DNA of 64,000 bases from an uncultured Aquimarina sp. (GTDB taxonomy: Bacteria; Bacteroidota; Bacteroidia; Flavobacteriales; Flavobacteriaceae). The position numbers and the translations under genes were made by a program. The stretch is taken from NCBI GenBank assembly GCA_947502885.1, contig CANNBP010000002.1:434001-498000 (forward strand). Reading direction: 5' to 3'. The notes beneath the pieces were generated by a model. It worked only from the letters and a program-made list of their open reading frames with translations, was not told where the DNA came from and made no database searches. Positions 63,071 to 64,000 of this stretch are shown one piece after another (position 1 is the first letter of the stretch; each line of letters starts with the position of its first letter).

Positions 63071-64000
63071 ATGGAAAGAGAAACAAATGAAATCGCGGTA
63101 GGATTGGACATAGGAACAACCAAAATTGTTGTTATGGCAGGAAAATTCAATGAATATGGGAAAATGGAAGTGTTGGGTATTGGTAAATCCAAAAGCCTAG
63201 GAGTGCACAGAGGAGTTGTAAATAACATCACTCAAACCATACAATCAATTCAGCAAGCTGTACAAGAAGCAGAAAGTGTTGCCGGAGTAAAGATTAATAA
63301 TGTAACTGTAGGTATTGCTGGGCAACATATTAGAAGTTTGCAGCATAGCGATTATATAACGAGACCTAAGGCAGACGAAGTTATTGATGAAGATGATATA
63401 GAAAAATTATGTAATCAAGTGCATAAGTTGGTTATGCTTCCTGGTGAAGAGATTTTACATGTTTTACCTCAAGAATATAAAGTAGACGGTCAAGCAGAAA
63501 TTAAAGAACCTGTAGGGATGTACGGAGGAAGATTAGAAGCTAATTTTCATGTTGTAGTTGGTCAGGTAACGTCTATTCGTAATATAGGGCGATGTGTAAA
63601 AAGCTCTGGTTTAGAATTGTCTGATGTTACTCTAGAGCCGTTGGCATCTGCAAATGCAGTGCTTAGTCAAGAAGAAAAAGAAGCTGGTGTTGCATTGATC
63701 GATATAGGAGGTGGAACAACTGATTTGGCCATTTTTAAAGATGGGATTATCAGACACACTGCTGTGATTCCTTTTGGAGGAAATGTAATTACAGAAGATA
63801 TAAAAGAAGGATGCTCAATTATTGAAAAACAAGCAGAATTATTAAAAATTAAATTTGGATCTGCCTGGCCAGGAGAAAATAAAGATAATGAGATTGTTTC
63901 GATCCCTGGATTAAGAGGAAGAGAGCCTAAAGAAATAACATTAAAAAACTTGTCAAAAATTATTCATGCAAGAGTAGTAGAGATTATTGAGCAAGTATTT
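63071..64000 (+). CDS. ftsA: Cell division protein FtsA (3' end outside window)
   Basis: The frame opens with ATG at 63071, 7 nt after the ftsQ stop, and runs without a stop to the last base: 310 codons. It is an actin-like ATPase that tethers FtsZ to the membrane. Visible parts are AVGLDIGTTKIVVMAGK (phosphate 1), the 1C subdomain (about residues 85-165, with DEVIDEDDIEKL and HVLPQEYKVD), and ALIDIGGGTTDLAIFKDG (phosphate 2) near 220. The second half with the membrane-targeting helix, and presumably ftsZ, lie beyond the window. Confidence 0.95.
   Translation, partial: MERETNEIAVGLDIGTTKIVVMAGKFNEYGKMEVLGIGKSKSLGVHRGVVNNITQTIQSIQQAVQEAESVAGVKINNVTVGIAGQHIRSLQHSDYITRPKADEVIDEDDIEKLCNQVHKLVMLPGEEILHVLPQEYKVDGQAEIKEPVGMYGGRLEANFHVVVGQVTSIRNIGRCVKSSGLELSDVTLEPLASANAVLSQEEKEAGVALIDIGGGTTDLAIFKDGIIRHTAVIPFGGNVITEDIKEGCSIIEKQAELLKIKFGSAWPGENKDNEIVSIPGLRGREPKEITLKNLSKIIHARVVEIIEQVF

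Noticed and set aside
1..64000. Mobile elements, prophage, CRISPR arrays, tRNA or rRNA genes
   Set aside because: No transposase, integrase, phage protein, regular spacer-repeat array or tRNA-like cloverleaf was recognised; gene content and base composition look uniform.

Overview
The window comes from an AT-rich chromosome of a marine-type member of the Bacteroidetes, class Flavobacteriia. Five observations point there: gliding genes (gldA, and gldB-gldC beside nadE); two large secreted proteins with type IX secretion (T9SS type A) C-terminal sorting domains; promoters of the TTG-N19-23-TAnnTTTG kind; almost no Shine-Dalgarno sequences; and flavobacterial families such as paired DUF3857 proteins, DUF2807 and a fused DAHP synthase/chorismate mutase. 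The genus cannot be fixed from sequence alone (Aquimarina-like is a guess). I see no IS element, prophage, CRISPR array, tRNA or rRNA. This is core chromosome.

Layout. 1-5.3 kb: one-carbon/methionine genes (two-piece metH, a DinB-like protein, metF). 5.4-10.7 kb: envelope and signalling genes (PagL-like lipid A deacylase, DUF2807 lipoprotein, PAS histidine kinase with overlapping receiver, gldA). 11-15.2 kb: a GH1 glycosidase, then an Lrp/AsnC regulator divergent from tdh-kbl (threonine degradation). 15.3-19.7 kb: a Phe/Tyr biosynthesis operon (pheA, aminotransferase, tyrA, DAHP synthase-chorismate mutase) preceded by a complete-looking attenuator with a Phe-rich leader peptide. 20-31.7 kb: housekeeping genes (rsgA, dtd, two DUF3857 proteins, MazG-like, aroA, queA, a CHI-like/DUF2147 fusion, rlmN). 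31.8-35.5 kb: a polyprenyl synthase and an ECF sigma / membrane protein / outer-membrane protein set. 35.6-42 kb: two divergent T9SS cargo proteins sharing a Cys-containing module. 42.2-50.4 kb: dnaG, alpha-carbonic anhydrase, an orphan NarL-type regulator, nadE, gldB-gldC, engB and a hydrolase. 50.6 kb to the end: the dcw cell-wall/division cluster from mraZ to ftsA (cut by the window edge), with three direct repeats at its promoter.

How the genes work together. The aromatic operon probably senses charged tRNA-Phe through the leader peptide at 15371-15448. Translating it to the stop would cover the antiterminator segment and allow the terminator at 15475-15503 to form. The tdh-kbl pair is probably controlled by the divergent Lrp through palindromes around 12805-12943. 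The dcw cluster is probably autoregulated by MraZ at 50640-50666. Other points of interest are a DnaG primase that has lost all four zinc ligands, a response regulator with Glu in place of the phospho-acceptor Asp, a Cys-free transglutaminase-like paralogue beside an intact one, metH split only by an in-frame stop codon, and a two-hairpin motif found before both metF and dtd.
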